Shown here: in pieces, positions 21,965-33,456 of the stretch
How the letters are laid out: each line of letters begins with the position of its first letter
How positions within the stretch are numbered: position 1 is the first letter of the stretch
Assembly (NCBI GenBank): GCA_029962745.1
Contig: CM057165.1
Location: 2,419,476 to 2,483,475 of the forward strand
DNA: 64,000 nt
From: Echinometra lucunter
Taxonomy: Eukaryota; Echinodermata; Echinoidea; Camarodonta; Echinometridae
Direction: 5' to 3'
Made by a program: the position numbers and the translations under genes
The notes under the pieces: model-generated
What the model saw: the letters and a program-made list of their open reading frames with translations, nothing else
What the model was told of the DNA's origin: nothing
Database searches by the model: none

Positions 21965-23110
21965 CCTAGAAGGTCCCATTTTCTTTATTAATAAGTGCTC
22001 TTTTGCCTTCTAATAAGGGCCCTTTTTCCTTTCAGATAGGTTTACCCTTCTTAAAACCTAAAAGTGCGCCCTCTTTGCCTGATTAATGCCAATTTCTCTG
22101 TTTAATAGCGCGCTGTTCCTTTCTGAGAAGTGCGCCTTTTACACTTCAAAATAATGAATGTTCCTTTTAACCCATTCGTGACAGAGGTCCACATTATGTG
22201 GTTTGACCTAATAACTTTTGATGCAGAGCCCTAAAAATCATATCAAATACATGAGCAGAAAGAGCAAAAAATTCTACACTAACTGTGCCCATTTTCGTTG
22301 CATCAATATTTTTTGCTTGATGCTGAAATTTTTTTAAAGGAAAATAAGCATTAAAATCCTTAAATTGGCAATGCGATGAAAATGTTAAAATTACCGTCTT
22401 TCCCTGCAAATTGGCAACTTTATGACTTCTCATCATACATTCTGTCAATCAATATTTATTTCAGATACATGATGTTTTATAAGAAAAATGTAGCAATAAA
22501 AGAAAAATGTTGGTGTTGCCAATTTGAAGAATAAAAGCTGATCAAATTAGGCTTCAAATAATTCCTGTCACGAATGGGTTAAAATGTGATTATTGCCCGC
22601 TTTGAATTCCTCTCTTCGTTTCTCATAGTGTAATCCCTCTTCTGCAGAGTGTCCCTTTTTGCCTCTGATAAGTGCCCCATTTAAAATCTGATACATTCCC
22701 TGATTTACTTCTGATGTCCATTTCCTCCACATGTTAATATAAGATAAGTGCGATAAGCACCAGTTTTGTTTTATGATAGTGTCCCTTTTCGATTCGGCAC
22801 GTTTCCCTTTTTGAAATGTGATACATGCTCATTTGATTTCTGATAAGTGTCTCTTTTCCTTTCAAGTAAATTCCATCTTTCCTCACGATTTAATGCCCCT
22901 TTGGAGTGTATCTTTGCATTTCCGATGAGTGTCTTATTAGATTTTGATAAATGCCCATTTTAAGTCCCTTTTAGTTTAAAATATTACATTTCTTATTCTC
23001 ATATGCGCCCCTTCAAATCTTTCAAATCTAACAAACGTCCCTTTTCCCTCTTTCGCCATTTCATCTTGTTTTAAATTTCCCTTTCCACCTCCGATGAGCT
23101 CCCTAAAGTC
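21965..23110. repeat. Degenerate ~23-bp tandem array
   Basis: A long run of phrases of 20-25 bp like TGATAAGTGTCCCTTTTC followed by CTTTC. Examples start near 21985, 22010, 22123, 22645, 22665, 22688, 22711, 22772, 22820, 22842, 22920 and 22945. Unit identity is low but the phrase order and period persist over about 0.7 kb of sequence, with the piggyBac-like MITE inserted in it. Nothing is coding. Confidence 0.6.
22171..22578. mobile_element. piggyBac-like MITE (TTAA target sites)
   Basis: 408 bp bounded by CCCATTCGTGACAG and CTGTCACGAATGGG and flanked by TTAA on both sides (22167-22170, 22579-22582). CCC...GGG ends with TTAA duplication are diagnostic of the piggyBac superfamily. Non-autonomous. 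Confidence 0.8.
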
Positions 23111-24530
23111 CCGGAAGAGCCATTTACCTATAGCTCCAAAATCAGAAAGGGTTTACAGTGTGAGGCAGTGGAGCAGGGGACAGGAAGGGCCCCTTCCTGT
23201 CCCACGGCGCCTCCCACAACTTTAATAAGAAGGAATAGTGCTCATAAATGGAAGCAATGTGGGTATTTTTTCTACTTTTTCTTTCCAAAACTCGTTCGCT
23301 ACGCGAGCTCGCACTTATCATTATCTCACGCAAGGCACTTCAAGTGTGTTGTAGCTATGAAGTCTTATGTGTTCTCCTATTCCTGATGGTATTGTGCTTA
23401 ACCATTCAGTTCGAATGATTTTCTCAAATAAAATGTGATCGGTTGCTATGAGACCTCCCCCCCCCCTCACCTCAATCAGTGTTATTTAGGGTACGCAAAT
23501 GCTTGTTTCCCTCCCTTTGCAAGCACCCCCTATCTCCGGACAGGCACAATTTCTAAGCCCCTTTCGCGAGCTTTTTCGCGGGCTTTTCCTGCCTTGGAGG
23601 ACCCCCCCCCCCCCCCCCGCCATCCGGAACACTGCTCAATGTACCCCCTATCTCAGGTGAACTCTCATTCCAACCCCCTATCTCAGGATTACCCCCCCCC
23701 CTTCTAAGGTACATGTAAACAGAGACGTCGATCCTGGGGGGGGGGGGCAGTTGCCCCCCCCCCCCCAGAAAATTTCGGGGGGGCAAAGATATCATTTTGC
23801 CCCCCCCCCCCAATAATTTCCCAACCAAAAAAAAAAAAGAAAAAAAGGAAAAAAGAAAAAAGAAAGAGAAAAGAAAGGAAAAGGAAGGAAGGAAGTGAAA
23901 TGAAAGCGTAAAACAAGAAAAAAGAAAGAAAATGGGACACTGGGAAGCGCTCGCTCGCTCGTATTTATTGTATCTTAGCCAATGCCGATGATAATTACTA
24001 TTCTTATGAGAGGAAATCGGTTTGCATCTTGTGTTTCTATCTAATGTTATACTATTCTTCTACTCATAGGAAATAATATAACCAAACAAGATATCACTCC
24101 TAGAAATCGAGCGGCCAGTTGATCTAAAAATAGATAAAATTTCAGGAGATAACGGCCTGGATAAAAAAAACCGCAAAACAAAAACATATTTTTCATTAAC
24201 TCGCTCGCTACTCCACTGTACTCTCGCTGGTAAAAGCTAGATACAAGATGATTTCGGGCAGCAAGTAGCTTATTATAGCAGCGAGATTCCAAAGTATCAT
24301 GATATTTGGGCAGCAAGGTGGTTGACAAAGATTTTGGGACGAATCCATATACTTTTGCCGGGATCGGTCGTTGACTTTGCTCGCTATAGTAGAAACAGAA
24401 TGGATTCGGACTGCAAGCGAGGTAGCTAAAACAGTGCCATATTCGGCACACAGGTGATCGGATGTGTTATTTAGATATCATACAGGCATGACAGGTTTAT
24501 AGTGTATTCTGATGATAATGATAATAATAA
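23111..24530. repeat. Repeat-rich non-coding interval
   Basis: No gene. Contains poly-C/poly-G stretches (23455-23467, 23600-23617, 23690-23830) arranged as a small element with G-run and C-run ends, a purine-rich AAAGAAAGG stretch (23828-23930), and from 23940 the CTCGCTCGCTCG module repeat that leads into the tandem duplication. Confidence 0.5.
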
Positions 24531-25611
24531 TATTCCGTTCTTGTATTGCGAATATCACATTTTTATCACATTTTTATGACGAAATAACACTTCTATCATA
24601 TGGAAAAGGGTGTATTTTTCCTCGCTCGCTGCGCTCGCTCGTTTCATATTAATGGTTTTGAAAAGCAAACGAATTCGGTGAGATGAGACCGAATAGATAA
24701 TGTAGATGTTTCACTGGCTCACAGCGAAATTTGCCGAAGGGTTTACTACATCTACCATGAAAACAGTGTGTGCTTCCTCGCTCGTAATATTAAAAAAACC
24801 AGAGTGGTTTGGGGGGCAGCAACAATGGACCAGCGATGTGACAAAATAGAGTTCATATTTGGGAGCGAAGTAACCATATACTTATATATCAGATATCATT
24901 TATGCCTATATGATAACTAAACTCTTCTCTCATAACAATAAATTTGTTATTTCTTGATCGCTCGCTTTGCTCGCTCGCAAAATTGAAAAAAAGCAGGATG
25001 GTTCACATAGCAAGTTGCTGAATTTCCCCAATTTGAAAATGCTTCACGTTGATATAGGCCTATGTTTTATATATATATGTATATACATACATACATACAT
25101 ATGTGGGAGGGTGTGTGTGTGTGTGAACAAATAGTAGCCGTGGGTTCATCTCCGCTTGGTCGTCTTGCCCCCCCCCCCCCCAATCCGAAAAATGGATCGA
25201 CGCCTCTGCATGTAAACTGTCATAACAATATAGAGGGTTCCCTGACGATGTCATGATTGAGGACAAAAAAATAGCAAACCTGTGCACTAGACCATGAAAA
25301 CAATGACTTTTCGAGCAGATATCAGTGCAGATGATAATTAGTTCATAGTCAGTCGGACAAATTATCATGATTATCAAGTTAAGACGATTTGGCGTCGGGG
25401 AGATTGCACCCGTTGCAAATGATCGGAAATGAAATGAATAAAAACCATCGTAGAAACATGCCAAAATATAAAACGGATTTACTGATAATTAAAATCTGCA
25501 TTTCATACCCTAACGTCGAAGACCGAATTTATCATTTGATCGAAGCTGAAAAAGACCCCCTTTTTAAGGAAATCTCCGGGTGAAAAGTCAAATAAACCCC
25601 CCTTTTTTGAT
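24531..25611. repeat. 1.08-kb tandem duplication, copy 1
   Basis: Begins ATTCCGTTCTTGTATTGCG and is repeated almost base for base at 25612-26692. Differences are single substitutions and changes in G, C, A and GT run lengths. It holds CTCGCTCGCTGCGCTCGCTC motifs, a CATACATA microsatellite and a poly-C run near 25168. No gene. Confidence 0.9.
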
Positions 25612-26692
25612 ATTCCGTTCTTGTATCGCGCATATCACATTTTTATCACATTTTTATGACGAAATAACACTTCTATCATATGGAAAAGGATATATTTTTC
25701 CTCGCTCGCTGCGCTCGCTCGTTTCATATTAATGGTTTTGAAAAGCAAACGAATTCGGTGAGATGAGACCGAATAGATAATGTAGATGTTTCATTGGCTC
25801 ACAGCGAAATTTGCCGAAGGGTTTACTACATCTACCATGAAAACAGTGTGTGCTTCCTCGCTCGTAATATTAAAAAAACCAGAGTGGTTTGGGGAGCAGC
25901 AACAATGGACCAGCGATGTGACAAAATAGAGTTCATATTTGGGAGCGAAGTAACCATATACTTATATATCAGATATCATTTATGCCTATATGATAACTAA
26001 ACTCTTCTCTCATAACAATAAATTTGTTATTTTTTGATCGCTCGCTTCGCTCGCTCGCAAAATTGAAAAAAAAAGCAGGATGGTTCACATAGCAAGTTGC
26101 TGAATTTCCCCAATTTGAAAATGCTTCACGTTGGTATAGGCCTATGTTTTATATATATATGTATATACATACATACATACATATGTGGGAGAGTGTGTGT
26201 GTGTGTGTGTGTGAACAAATAGTAGCCGTGGGTTCATCTCCGCTTGGTCGTCTTGCCCCCCCCCCCCAATCCGAAAAATGGATCGACGCCTCTGCATGTA
26301 AACTGTCATTACAATATAGAGGGTTCCCTGACGATGTCATGATGGAGGACAAAAAATAGCAAACCTGTGCACTAGACCATGAAAACAATGACTTTTCGAG
26401 CAGATATCAGTGCAGACGATAATTAGTTCATAGTTAGTCGGACAAATTATCATGATTATCAAGTTAAGACGATTTGGCGTCGGGGAGATTGCACCCGTTG
26501 CAAATGATCGGAAATAAAATGAATAAAAACCATCGTAGAAACATGCCAAAATATAAAACGGATTTACTGATAATTATAATCTGCATTTCATACCCTAACG
26601 TCGAAGGCCGAATTTATCATTTGATCGAAGCTGAAAAAGACCCCCTTTTTAAAGAAATCTCCGGGTGAAAAGTCAAATACCCCCCCCCCCTT
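25612..26692. repeat. 1.08-kb tandem duplication, copy 2
   Basis: Head-to-tail copy of 24531-25611. Both copies start with sequence like a SINE 3' end (TTCTTGTATCGCGCATATCAC) that also occurs in the SINE at 17254. High identity points to a recent event or an assembly duplication. Confidence 0.9.
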
Positions 26693-27457
26693 TTTTTTAA
26701 ATTCTCGGGCCAGACTTTGTCGGGCGAAAAGTATTCCTTTAAGTACGTGCATGCGGTCCCTCCGACCTCGGAGTGGAGGCGCCAGGGACTAGACCTCACA
26801 AATGCATTGGAAACATTATAGCTTAGTCATGTTAGTCATTATAAGGAAAACTACAGTGTAAATAGAAGAAAATAACAATGATTATTATGGAAAACCCTCA
26901 AAATGACTTTGTGGTTGTTTTTATCCTTATTGACCGATCTAAATATACTGCAAATATCGTGGCCTTCAGCAAAAATTCTCAAAATTTTTGTACGCTCGCT
27001 TCGCTCACTCGCATTGAGTAAGACAGACCAGTATATGTATTGCAAAGAAGCTATTATCAAATAAAGAAATAGTATTCTAAAATGCCCCTTAAAATTGTGT
27101 TCAACAGAATGTAAGGGTATATTTCCCTTCTTATGTTGAGCTTTTGTAATTATCCTTTTTCCCCCCAAGTGCCATTCTCGCTCCCCCCCCCCCCCCCCCC
27201 CCCCCCCCACTTTGAAAGACGCTCCGTCGCCTCTCTCACTACCGGCTGGTAAGCTGCGTGTATTCCAACTTCCAAGGTGACCCTGATATGACATCTCAAA
27301 TCTCTTCGTATTCAGCTGAAAAGGAGTAAAAAATGCACTTTTATAGCCCAGTTTTATAGTTAACAATGCTACCATGCACACGTACAACACTCTTTGTGTG
27401 TGTGTAATAATGAAAAAAGGTAGCGTTTACACAAGAGGAAATATCAAATTTCAGTAC
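26693..27457. other. Intronic interval, no exon seen
   Basis: Contains a CGCTCGCTTCGCTCACTCG motif (26994-27012) and a long poly-C run (27183-27208). On the gene model it is the start of intron 1 of the DD-TIR gene. Confidence 0.4.
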
Positions 27458-27537
27458 CTTTCCACACAATCTGCACCATCTTCTTCCCAAACTGTACTCT
27501 GTAGCGCACACACGGCCTCCGGCTCTATTTGGTCCAT
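27458..27537 (-). CDS. MyD88-like adaptor, candidate exon 1 with start codon
   Basis: The minus strand has ATG in a good context (A at -3, G at +4) and then 26 codons, rich in acidic residues (MDQIEPEAVCALQSTVWEED...). A donor GAAAG|GTACTG follows after two bases of a split codon. Those two bases plus the first base of the death-domain exon form a serine codon, so the phase fits. The three exons total 879 nt (292 residues plus stop), close to the length of MyD88. Support is the phase, context and length only; the 8.6-kb intron makes another first exon possible. Confidence 0.45.
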
Positions 27538-28390
27538 TATGAACTAATGAGTCATCTGACGAGTAAAGAAAAACAGAGGGATAAATTCTAGGTATTTGTT
27601 TATTGTGCATGTTTACTTAAACTGATCAAAGGGCTATGATTGTAATATTATCGACATCAAAGTATAGTGCATGTCATTTTATGCTTGGTCTGATCCATGC
27701 TTTAAGGCCGAGTAAAACTGATTTCCATTTCCTCGTCCGAATATTTTCAAATTGAGGAGGAGGGGGTTCCATGTTATTTGATAAAATTCATTGTCCGAAA
27801 CAAATATGAATTTAAATTTAACCCAACATGTGATAAAAATTTTAGTACTCCAGTTCTACTAATATGCATACCCAAACACACAAACACACACGCAATATTC
27901 CTGTATAATAACATATTATGTTATGTACATGTATATGTCCATATGATTGTAGTGTTCACTTTCTTACCTATACAAAAAACTGAGATGAAGTGTAGCCCAG
28001 CCACCAGCTAGAAAATTGTTGGGCGGGACGTAGTAAAATTCGGCTCTATAAACGTACGTGTACATATAATAATAGTTGTCTGTAACAGATTCTACATAAT
28101 TATATCCGCAGGCTCATCATGCTCATGCATGCGTGAAATCTGTGGGTTTTTTTTTTTCAATCATGTTTTGGGGAACCAAAATAGTCGTTGTCATGGTCAT
28201 GGCTGTTGGAAAACCCGCTACGTGACCGAGCGTGACTTGAAACGGCCAATAATAAACCGCCAAATGTGTACGTACATACCCATGCCATGGGCATGGGGTT
28301 CGCGGGTTAAGTGTATTCAGGGGCGTAACAGGTACCTGTTACCAGGGGGGGCAGAGCCCAAAATTTCCCGGTAGCTAGTCTATGTGTAGA
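27538..28390. other. Upstream region of the DD-TIR gene
   Basis: If exon 1 is right, the promoter of the minus-strand gene is here. I could not identify a TATA box or NF-kB-type site with confidence. No other gene is visible. Confidence 0.3.
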
Positions 28391-29110
28391 ATCTGTGGCG
28401 TAGCTAGGACTGCATTTTAGGAGGACGGTAGTGCTCCACCGGCGTAAATTCAATTTGAGGAGTGGGGGATGAAAAACTTTTTAAACGATTTTTTTCCCTG
28501 TCACACACATTTTCATATCTATGAAGCGAGCGAGCCAAAAATAACCACTTTTCTCGATTTTAATCGCATTTTTGGATGGAAATCCTAAGATTTTGACGAG
28601 CGAGCGAAGCGAGCAAGCCAAAAATAACCACTTTTTTGTTTTCAATAGCATTTTCAAATAGAAATTCTAAAATATAATGGTTGTTTATGATAGATATTCA
28701 GAATTTTTATTTACTGATTAATTGAAATATATTTTCTTCCTTAAAAAATGTGTCTGCATGGGGGGGGGGGGGGAGGGGGAAATTTGTACGCACCATCCCC
28801 CCTCTCCCCCAAGTGTGGGTGATAGATCCCCTACCCCTGGAATTTAAGCCAATGTAGTGCTCCCTAGAGGGGAGGGTGCAGGGAGAGGGGAGTTTCCTCC
28901 CTCCCGCGCGAAGCGCGGCACCTCCGACGTCTCTTTGAATTATTAGTTGTCGGTAATATAGTCTATCTTCTGCGACGTAACTAGGATTTCATTTTAGGAG
29001 GACGGTAGTGCTCCCTATAGGGGGGAGGATGCAGGGAGGGGGGAGTTTCCCCCTCCCGCGCAAAGCGCGGAAGCTCCGGCGCTTTTGCACTGGCAGTTCC
29101 CGCTCTTCTT
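28391..29110. repeat. Two copies of a GC-rich repeat, one holding a MITE
   Basis: Phrases GCGTAGCTAGGACT, TTTAGGAGGACGGTAGTGCTC, GAGGGTGCAGGGAG, GAGTTTCCTCCCTCCCGCG and AAGCGCGG recur in the same order at 28396-28930 and 28970-29075. The first copy is split by the hAT-like MITE; the second is uninterrupted and shows the empty site. Confidence 0.8.
28437..28854 (+). mobile_element. hAT-like MITE, copy 1 (TSD TAGTGCTC)
   Basis: 418 bp with ends CACCGGCGTAAATTC and GGAATTTAAGCCAATG, flanked by a perfect 8-bp duplication TAGTGCTC (28429-28436 and 28855-28862). Internally it has two GAAGCGAGC(G/A)AGCCAAAAATAA units. CA...TG ends and 8-bp duplications fit the hAT superfamily. Copies 2-4 lie at 52274, 53746 and 60330. 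Confidence 0.85.
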
Positions 29111-30280
29111 ACGCTCTCTGCCTATTATGGGGTGGGGGGCATATCCATAGCCAAAAATTTCCCGGTAATTAAGTCTAGAATCAGTGGTGTAATAGTGGTG
29201 GATGTTAGGGCGGCAGCCCCTCCCACCCTCCCCCCCAAAAAAAAGAAAAAAAAAAGAAAAAAAAAAAGATGAGAGAACGTAGGAAGAGAAGGAACAGACA
29301 AGGAACGATGACAAATTAAAGCAACGTCAAAGCTTTCGTGCTCTGCACGGGAGGGGGAAAACTTTTCCCTCTCTCTCACCCCTCCCCCCCCCCCCCCCAC
29401 CCCCTTATAGGGAGAGCGCTCTTGAAATAAGTATTTCGCAAGCCTGGCGTGCTCACCATCGCCCGCCCCTTAAATAAAATCTGGCTACGTCGGTGAAACT
29501 CAAAACTATGATCGAGTACATCTCTCTTGCCGTTAGTCTCAATTCTTTAAAAGGTTATTCCTCTTTTAAAAGAGACACCATTGTTTAGATTTTCAGTCAC
29601 TGAATATTCGGGGCCTCAGGATGAAGGCCATAGTCCAAAAGGAACAGTTTCATGATGCGCTGGTATCGTAGAATAACATTTGCTCGTAGATATTGAGCAG
29701 AATTAACGCCTGCAATTTAGCACTTTTCTAACTCAGTATTGATTTATATATTTATTTTTAGCGGGGACGCCTGTCCTTGGCATTACCAGTTTCTCAGAAC
29801 GTTGTCCGCTTGTATGGTGCCAGGGCTTAGTCCAAACTACGCCGGATCATAGTTTTGGAGAACTCCAGCTTCCAGTTGACCTATATTGCCGGAGTCTTTT
29901 TTTCCAGCATTTCTTAACTCAGGCTAATCTTGTTTGACATGTCAACACTGTGCATGAATTTCATTTTCAGATATTCCTTTTTTCATAATTTGGCATACAT
30001 GGATGACCAGCTTGGAACAGTTATAGTCCCACAGTCAAAATCACGCTCTAGCTTTTATGATAATACTCTTCATAACAAAACTTCATGGTGCACTTTGAAA
30101 CCTGTCCTTTTTGGCCATGCCCTCAGTTTTCTGATGTACTCCTCATTCCAAGAATGCAAAACCATTTCAAATATGGTATCATTTTAAAGAAGAATAAACA
30201 CACTTCCTAATGCTACTAAAAAAATCGATGATTATCTTATACTTTCTTTTCAAATCTTTGTTTCGAGGAGTTATCTAATA
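29111..30280. other. Non-coding interval with low-complexity runs
   Basis: No gene. Contains poly-C with AAAGAAAAA runs (29230-29268), a poly-C run (29384-29398) and AT-rich DNA to 30280. Confidence 0.4.
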
Positions 30281-30848
30281 CATTGCTTCTCAGATCAACC
30301 GGTGGTCCACTGGTGGGTCGAAGCTTTCTCAGGTTGGCCGCGAGGTCAGTCCAAAATATTTTGGAAAAGATTCTTGAATTCAGCTTTACTGTCAAATAAA
30401 ATTGAATTGAATTTATTGAATTCAGCTTTACTCTTAACATGAGCTTCTCAACCGGTGGTCCACTGGTGGGCCGCGAAGCTTTCTCAGGTTGGCCTCGAGG
30501 TCAGTCCAACATATTTTGGGAAAATATTCTTGAATTCAACTTTACTGTCACATAAAACTGAATTAAATTTATTGAATTCAGCTTTACTGTTAACATGAAA
30601 TTGAATTGAATTTATTAAAAAGATTGAAATAACATCATCCGTTGTGAATTATCGTCAATGCAATGCGCAAAAATTTTTCGATGATTTTTGGTCCAGGTAA
30701 TTACCACGCAATTCGCTTATTCGTTCTCTATTTGCTTTTGTTTCATTGGTTTTTTTTTCTCTCTCTCATTGAGATTCTGTGAGGTGGGCCGCGAAAAGAA
30801 TGTAATAGCCGAAGTGGGTCTCGAGATAAAAACGGTTGAGAAGCACTG
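30280..30848. mobile_element. hAT (Charlie-like) non-autonomous element
   Basis: The left end contains TTGCTTCTCA and AACCGGTGGTCC; the right end is GGTTGAGAAGCACTG, its approximate complement. CAGTGCTTCTCAACC-type ends are characteristic of Charlie-like hAT elements. An internal duplication (30294-30440 against 30444-30600) repeats CCGGTGGTCCACTGGTGG and an ATTGAATTGAATTTATT stretch. Flanking ATCTAATA/ATCTTAGA may be an eroded 8-bp duplication. Confidence 0.55.
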
Positions 30849-31055
30849 ATCTTAGATGATATAGGCCTAACGACGCCTCTACTGGATTAGTTGAAAACCA
30901 GACTTTGCAGGTGGACTAGAAGGGGACAGCACCCCAAGATATGCACTCTGTTACAATGCGAGTATTTAATGGTATATGATTTCTTTTTATTGTTAGCGGG
31001 CGTTTGCGGCAACTAATTTAAGGGGCTTTAAAATTATGGAGGCCCCAAAGTAAAC

Positions 31056-31209
31056 TCGACAACAGGTGATGTGCGACGTGCATTTCGCGACCAACTTTGC
31101 GTCCCAGTAACGAATTCTCGTCTCGGATCAAGAATTTCGCTTCACGCGTCGCGATTGGACGCAAAGTTGGCCGCGAAATTCACGTCGCACATGCCCTATA
31201 ATTGTCGAG
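31056..31209. mobile_element. Foldback MITE, CTCGACAA ends
   Basis: CTCGACAACAGG...ATGTGCGACGTG and CCAACTTTGCGTCC are answered by GGACGCAAAGTTGG, CACGTCGCACAT and ATTGTCGAG. A ~150-bp imperfect hairpin; no target duplication identified. Confidence 0.6.
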
Positions 31210-32937
31210 CGTAGCCTACTCCAAGGCAACCAGAGATTTGCGTTATTCAATTACTATGCGTCTTTCGAGAAGCCTCAAAATGAATACCATTCATCATGAT
31301 TATGGACCCTAAAGTTAGCAGTGAACAATAGGCCCAGACTGTCAGTGGCGTATCTAAAGCTAGGTGCAAAGGGGGCAAGTGCCCCCGGTGGCACTTTGAG
31401 AGGGCGCAAAGAGAGAACGAAAGGAAAAAGGGGGAATGAGGAAGAACCAAAATCCTTAAGGATTCTTTGCTTCATCGGCAGTTTGAATGCATGATTAGTT
31501 TCTTCCGGGATCTCGCAATTTTGCACCGCTTTACTGTATAGTTCTTAAAGGGGATAGCAAGTGAGAAATCATGGGGAAAGGCAGGGTGATCTCGGATGAG
31601 AGAGGGGGAATGCAGTCGGCCGCTCGAGTTTCAAGAAAAGGGATAATCCGTTCTAAACAACTGTGATTTATTGCCGTACATGTTTCAAATTTCGCGCAGT
31701 GAAAAAGCTAATAAATAGCTAGTCATATGGAAAAAACAATTACATGGCCAGCTCCCTGGGAGAGCCTACGGGGTGTCACGTAATACGCGGCGACGACGTG
31801 TCGGGGAAAGGCAATGAAGTTTAATGGCTAGAATAACAAACCAGAAGTAAACTATTTTTTGTATTTTGAAATGTTGGAGCATTATACAAGACGTTTCTTC
31901 GAGTGAACACGATGAGACCCGTTAAGAGTCTAAACACTTAGAGTTGTTGAGAAATATGAGAGCCCGAAGTGTATGACTAGGTTAATTGAGTTCGGTAAAC
32001 TTCGTGCTGTCCCAACTTTTATAGCATTAGTCCGACGGGCTCGCATAACGGACGGATTATAGTGTACAATTAAACAATTCTTTTGCAAATTCGTTTTCCC
32101 CATGACTTCCCATTTGCTGGCCGCTTTAAATAGGTTTTTAAAGGGCTCAACATTTGAAATACATGTACATGTATAAAGATGACTGTTAGTGCTGATCTAA
32201 CTGAAACAGCGCCACCTCTTGTTATGCTCTAAAAGGGGCGAAATAACTTAGACAATACAGAAGGAAAGTTTTCTATTGGACGATAATAGCACGGGGATTC
32301 GTTTGGGCACGTAGCTAGGCAAGAAACCCGGAGAAGACGTATGATTTTTCAACCTTCTTCTCCTTTTCCTCTTCTGAAGTTCTATCTTTTTTTTCTATCT
32401 TAATTTCTTCGTTCGAATTGATGGTTATTTTGGAACACGATGTGATGTAAAGCAGCAGTTGAAGGAATAAAGGCCACCGAACTGCCAAATATTGGTGATT
32501 TATTTGATTATTGTGCACGGTGAATTTTGACTGCATGTTGGGAACACATTGTATGGTCTATCGAATGAGATGAAGATGGGGATGAGGCAGAAGGAAGAAG
32601 CGTGAAGGGAAAACGTACGTGAGAAATGAATGAAGCATAAGGACTGGGTTAGCGGCTAGGCTTATACAAGCTACATTCAAGTTGAAAAATCAGTCTCACT
32701 TCAACATCGGACTGCAGTAGTATGAAAAGTGTTTGAGGATCATTCACTGATTCAGTCACATAGCTGGAAATTGAAGGTTGATCGTGCATCAAAGGTCTGG
32801 CAGACTGGATTCAAGGCTAAGAGTTTGAAACTCAGATTCAAGCCAAGGCAAGGACCAGGACTACAGTCTACATACGGAGTGAGTTGAGGTCCAACGTTAG
32901 ATTACATTTACTTTCAAGTAGACTAGAGTATAAATTG
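31210..32937. other. Interval before the BEL element; possible LTR or leader not resolved
   Basis: No gene seen. The BEL internal region starts near 32938, so a 5' LTR would be expected here, but with no 3' LTR in the window to compare I cannot mark its borders. Confidence 0.35.
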
Positions 32938-33456
32938 AGATGGATGGTGTGAAACAGGGCGATTATTTGCAGACATTTCTTCAAGATCCAGTGTTGCCTG
33001 AAGTAGCCACATTAAGTCCAACCATGTTCTGGAAGGTCAAGATGAAGGCCCTTTGGGAACCAGTGACGTTGAGTATCAGACACCTGATATGGATGTACAT
33101 GTAAGTCAGAATGAGGAAACTTCAGTGCCATATGGTGGTGCTGCAGCAGCAGCACACAGTATGGCTATGACCAGCAATATTTCATTGATGGCATACATCC
33201 AGTTAATGAGAATGCTTGTGGAATGCAATATGAAGGCATCATTACGAGCTCAACAGGTGAAGCCTTTTAATGGAGATCCCATTGAGTATCATTCCTTTAT
33301 TAAGGTATTTGAACACGCAGTGGAGGCTAACACGAATAATGATACGGACAGGCTGTACTATCTACCCCTGTACACTAGAGGAGACGCCAATGCAATAGTA
33401 AAAAGTTGCATGCATGGTGAGGATCAATCACTGGCATACAAGAAGGCTAAGGACTT
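32938..33456 (+). pseudogene. BEL/Pao LTR element: N-terminal gag part
   Basis: The frame includes PFNGDPIEYHSFIKVFEHAV, LYYLPLYTRGDANAIVKSC and AYKKAKD, the DUF1759-type gag core of BEL/Pao elements. The reading frame is cut by the Tx1 insertion at 33457 and resumes at 35194. With its later segments (35194-37767, 43838-45022) this is one decayed element about 4.3 kb long once insertions are set aside. Confidence 0.8.

Noticed and set aside
21965..23110. CRISPR-like array of short repeats
   Set aside because: Repeats are degenerate, there are no distinct spacers between fixed repeats, and the context is an animal genome.
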